NCBI RefSeq assembly: GCF_012641265.1
Contig: NZ_JABAHZ010000010.1
Span: 117,476-181,475, forward strand
Direction of reading: 5' to 3'
From: Chitinophaga eiseniae
GTDB taxonomy: Bacteria > Bacteroidota > Bacteroidia > Chitinophagales > Chitinophagaceae
DNA: 64,000 nt
A program made the translations under genes and the position numbers. Each line of letters begins with the position of its first letter. Position 1 is the stretch's first letter. Positions 61,420-64,000 of this stretch are shown here, piece after piece. Under the pieces are notes generated by a model. The model saw only the letters and a program-made list of their open reading frames with translations. It had not been told where the DNA came from and searched no databases.

Positions 61420-63759
61420 ATGAAACGATTACTCTTCTTTTGTTGTGTGCTGTTCTCCGCCCATGTGGGGAAAGCACAAACCGTCTGGCACGTAGCTACT
61501 AATGGAAATGACAGCCATAGCGGCAGTGCATCCCAACCTTTGAAAACACCCGGTAAAGCAGTGGAATTAGCCATCAGACGAAAGAACGAGCAGGCCGTCA
61601 TCCTTCTGCATGGAGGTACTTACTACCTGGAAAAGGAAATCAACCTGCAGGCCGCCAACATGGCCTGCAAAAGCCTCGAAATACGCCCGTACGATAACGA
61701 GCCGGTGTTTATCAGCGCCGGGCAAAAGTTGTCGCTTACCTGGACGCCCTACAAAGACGGTATTTACAAAGCAAGTGTACCCGCAGGCGTTACCTTTGAA
61801 CGCCTGTATGTAAACGGGCAACTGCAGGTGCTGGCCCGCTATCCTAACTACGATTCTACCGCTAAAGTGTTTCATGGCACCGCCGCCGATGCCCTGGAAA
61901 AAGCAGCCCAATGGAAACATCCGGAAAACAGCTACGTACATGCGTTACATGCATACGACTGGGGAGGCTTCCACTACCGCGTTACCGGCGTTAAAAACAA
62001 TGAGCTGGCGCTGGAAGGCGGTTGGCAAAACAACCGCCCCAACGGCCTGCATAAAGAGTTCCGCTTCGTGGAAAATAACCTGGAAGCCCTCGACGCTCCC
62101 GGCGAATGGTTTCTCGACCAGCAGCAACACCTGTTGTATTACTATCCAACAGCAGCTATACAACTGTCGGCCGCCCGCATAGAGGTATCCCGGCTAAAGA
62201 AAAGTATCGTATTAAACGGCAGCGCCGCTAAACCCGTAAAGAACGTAACCCTGCGTGGGCTACAATTTGTACATAACGAGCGTACTTTCATGGATACGAA
62301 AGAACCGCTGCTGCGCAGCGACTGGACCATCTACCGTGGCGCCGCCGTATTGCTCGATGGAACGGAAAACTGCCGCATCGCCGACTGCCGCTTCACTACA
62401 TTGGGAGGCAACGCCATCATGCTGAGCAACTATAACCGCCATGATACGATCAGCGGTTGTGAAATAGCGTATGTGGGCGCCAGCGCCATCGCCTTTGTGG
62501 GTGATGCGAAAGCAGTACGGTCCCCTAATTTCCGTTATGAAGACTTTATGCCGTATGCACAACTGGATAAAACACCTGGCCCGGCCAGCAATAACTATCC
62601 ACAGGAATGCGGGGCCGATAATAACCTGGTACATCATGTAGGAGAGATAGAAAAACAAGCTACGGGGGTAGAAATAGAAATTTCGTCCCGTATTGCCATA
62701 ACGCACAATAGCATCTATAATACGCCCCGCGCAGGTATTAACATCGGCGACGGCTGTTTCGGTGGTCACCTGCTGGCGTACAATGATGTGTTTAATACCG
62801 TACTGGAAACCGGCGACCATGGCGCCTTTAACTCCTGGGGGCGCGATCGCTTCTGGGCCGCCAACCGCGGGTATATGGACAGCCTCGTAGCCGTACACCC
62901 GGAGCTGATATTCCTGGATGTACAGGAACCGGTGACCATCCGCAATAATCGTTTCCGCTGTGATCATGGTTGGGATATCGACCTGGACGACGGTTCTTCC
63001 AACTACCAGATCTATAACAACGTTTGCCTCAACGGGGGCCTTAAACTCCGGGAAGGTTTTGGCCGCATCGTGAAAAACAATATTATGATCAACAACGCTT
63101 TCCACCCGCATGTATGGTTTAAAAACAGCGGTGACGTGTTTGAACACAATATTGTTACCCGTAAATATTTCCCCATCGAAATCAATTACTGGGGCAAAAG
63201 TATTGACTACAACCTGTTCCCGGACGATGCGGCGTTGCAGGAGGCCCGCAGCAACGGTACCGATGCGCATAGCGTGGTCGGCGATCCGCAGTTCGTTAAT
63301 CCGCAGGAGGGCGACTATACCGTAGCAGCTACTTCGCCGGCGCTGAGGATTGGCTTCAACAATATCCCGATGGATAGCTTTGGTGTAATGCAGCCCCGGT
63401 TGCGCAACCTGGCTGCGAAACCTGTTATCCCGGTGTTTATGAGCAGTAGTCCGGATGCAGCGGTGGTGCCGGTTGATTTCCTGGGCGGGAAAATCAAATC
63501 TATTTCCGGCCTGGGAGAACGCTCCGCCTATGGCCTGGCCGATGAGTCGGGGGTAGTGATTATAGCCGCCAACGCGGGTAGCCTGCTGGCCGCCTCAGGG
63601 CTGAAAGCGAAAGATGTAATTATCTCCTCCGACGGGCATCCCATAAAAACTGCCAAAGACCTGCTGGAACTGGCTCAGGGGGCTTCCTGGAAAAGCAGTA
63701 TCCCTGTAGTGATTATGCGTAATCAACAACAGCAAGCGATTACGCTGAAGCTGAGATAG
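61420..63759 (+). CDS. GH141-like right-handed beta-helix protein with C-terminal PDZ domain
   Basis: The 779-residue product has a signal peptide (MKRLLFFCCVLFSAHVGKAQ). An N-terminal strand set (VATNGNDSHSGSASQPLKTP) leads into a long parallel beta-helix with conserved YPQECGADNNLVHHVG, GAFNSWGRDRFW and RCDHGWDIDLDDGSSNYQIY, all typical of GH141-type enzymes. Residues about 680-779 form a PDZ-like domain (NAGSLLAASGLKAKDVIISS). It probably acts in the periplasm or outside the cell on plant polysaccharide side chains (fucose or xylose); the activity is inferred from family only. Confidence 0.88.
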   Translation: MKRLLFFCCVLFSAHVGKAQTVWHVATNGNDSHSGSASQPLKTPGKAVELAIRRKNEQAVILLHGGTYYLEKEINLQAANMACKSLEIRPYDNEPVFISAGQKLSLTWTPYKDGIYKASVPAGVTFERLYVNGQLQVLARYPNYDSTAKVFHGTAADALEKAAQWKHPENSYVHALHAYDWGGFHYRVTGVKNNELALEGGWQNNRPNGLHKEFRFVENNLEALDAPGEWFLDQQQHLLYYYPTAAIQLSAARIEVSRLKKSIVLNGSAAKPVKNVTLRGLQFVHNERTFMDTKEPLLRSDWTIYRGAAVLLDGTENCRIADCRFTTLGGNAIMLSNYNRHDTISGCEIAYVGASAIAFVGDAKAVRSPNFRYEDFMPYAQLDKTPGPASNNYPQECGADNNLVHHVGEIEKQATGVEIEISSRIAITHNSIYNTPRAGINIGDGCFGGHLLAYNDVFNTVLETGDHGAFNSWGRDRFWAANRGYMDSLVAVHPELIFLDVQEPVTIRNNRFRCDHGWDIDLDDGSSNYQIYNNVCLNGGLKLREGFGRIVKNNIMINNAFHPHVWFKNSGDVFEHNIVTRKYFPIEINYWGKSIDYNLFPDDAALQEARSNGTDAHSVVGDPQFVNPQEGDYTVAATSPALRIGFNNIPMDSFGVMQPRLRNLAAKPVIPVFMSSSPDAAVVPVDFLGGKIKSISGLGERSAYGLADESGVVIIAANAGSLLAASGLKAKDVIISSDGHPIKTAKDLLELAQGASWKSSIPVVIMRNQQQQAITLKLR

Positions 63760-63763
63760 AGCG

Positions 63764-63873
63764 GAAAGCTGAAAGCAAAAAGCACAAAGCTATTGAAGCG
63801 AATGATCAAAGCGGTAAAATATCCCCAAAGATCATTAGCTTCAATAGCTTTGTGCTTTTTGCTTTCAGCTTTC
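63764..63873. repeat. Long palindrome D (44-bp arms, one mismatch)
   Basis: Arms at 63764-63807 and 63830-63873 pair over 44 bases with a single mismatch (63800 G against an A-pairing base), around a 22-base loop. The left arm runs GAAAGCTGAAAGCAAAAAGC, then ACAAAGCTATTGAAGC. It starts five bases after the beta-helix stop and ends directly before the insertion sequence. Its core differs from palindromes A-C. Confidence 0.9.
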
Positions 63874-63887
63874 TGTATCGTCCTGAA

Positions 63888-63916
63888 ATAAGTTGACACT
63901 TAAAATGTCAACTTAT
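63888..63916 (+). promoter_or_regulatory. Hairpin overlapping the transposase start codon
   Basis: ATAAGTTGACA (63888-63898) pairs with TGTCAACTTAT (63906-63916) around a seven-base loop. The right arm includes the first two bases of the ATG at 63915, so read-through transcripts would hide the start codon, a known type of control in several IS elements. Confidence 0.6.
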
Positions 63917-64000
63917 GAAGAATACAGGAGTTTCGGGCAAAAGTAAAAGGACCCGACTTGATTACAGCTTGGCGTTTAAGCTTCAGGTTATCGATGAAGT
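63915..64000 (+). CDS. IS3-like transposase OrfA (5' fragment)
   Basis: Only 28 codons are visible before the window ends. They encode a basic N-terminus (KSKRTR) and the start of a helix-turn-helix (LDYSLAFKLQVIDEV). IS3 elements usually carry OrfA and OrfB joined by a programmed -1 frameshift, which lies outside this window. The reading frame is intact as far as it goes. Confidence 0.7.
   Translation, partial: MKNTGVSGKSKRTRLDYSLAFKLQVIDE

Larger units (their letters stand above)
63876..64000 (+). mobile_element. Left end of an IS3-like insertion sequence (truncated by window)
   Basis: The sequence after palindrome D contains a leftmost region (TATCGTCCTGAAATAAGTTG) and a transposase gene start. 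The ATG at 63915 opens MKNTGVSGKSKRTRLDYSLA, then FKLQVIDEV, the opening of an IS3-family OrfA helix-turn-helix protein. The right end and OrfB are outside the window. The exact left boundary cannot be fixed without the other end. Confidence 0.7.

Overview
The window is chromosomal DNA from a member of the Bacteroidota, most likely a Chitinophaga-like member of the Chitinophagaceae. The evidence is an ECF sigma / FecR / SusC / SusD locus, a T9SS type B substrate beside a PorP/SprF partner, a T9SS type A sorted esterase, many lipoproteins with short lipoboxes, TAnnTTTG-type promoter boxes and weak Shine-Dalgarno signals. No tRNA, rRNA or CRISPR array was seen.

Layout. 1-1860 (-): truncated sensor histidine kinase. 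2198-11584 (+): cell-surface signalling and uptake operon (sigma, FecR, SusC with STN domain, SusD, two TlpA-like thioredoxins). 11712-14242 (+): five uncharacterised genes, several being small membrane proteins with CxxC pairs. 14354-25331: mixed metabolic genes (VOC protein, GH36 alpha-galactosidase, START-like protein, two ankyrin proteins, amidohydrolase, DinB-like protein, Kup potassium transporter). 25574-40228 (-): PorP/SprF, a 3580-residue MBG-repeat T9SS protein, a periplasmic-binding-like protein without a signal peptide, and three tandem phage-tail-collar proteins. 40410-41258: Tat-exported metallophosphoesterase homologue with altered active-site residues. 41624-51268 (+): VgrG island with two candidate effectors, each followed by a lipoprotein that could be its immunity protein. 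51339-63759: mostly scattered enzymes (sorbosone dehydrogenase-like, SGNH esterase, DUF1080, DapA-like, cupin, GH141-like beta-helix with PDZ), with an MFS pump and surface proteins. 63876-64000: left end of an IS3-like insertion sequence.

The strongest candidate for an undescribed system is the VgrG island. Its 1310-residue effector carries a PAAR-like head, a GH19 lysozyme/chitinase-type domain and a C-terminal MepA-like LAS metallopeptidase domain. It could therefore cut both the glycan and peptide parts of peptidoglycan, and the adjacent lipoprotein is a natural immunity candidate. A second candidate is the tail-collar triplet next to the giant T9SS adhesin.

A separate DNA-level feature is a set of long, near-perfect palindromes (arms of 31-44 bp) at gene ends. 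Three of the four share a GCAAAG-rich core; one nests a second palindrome inside the first.
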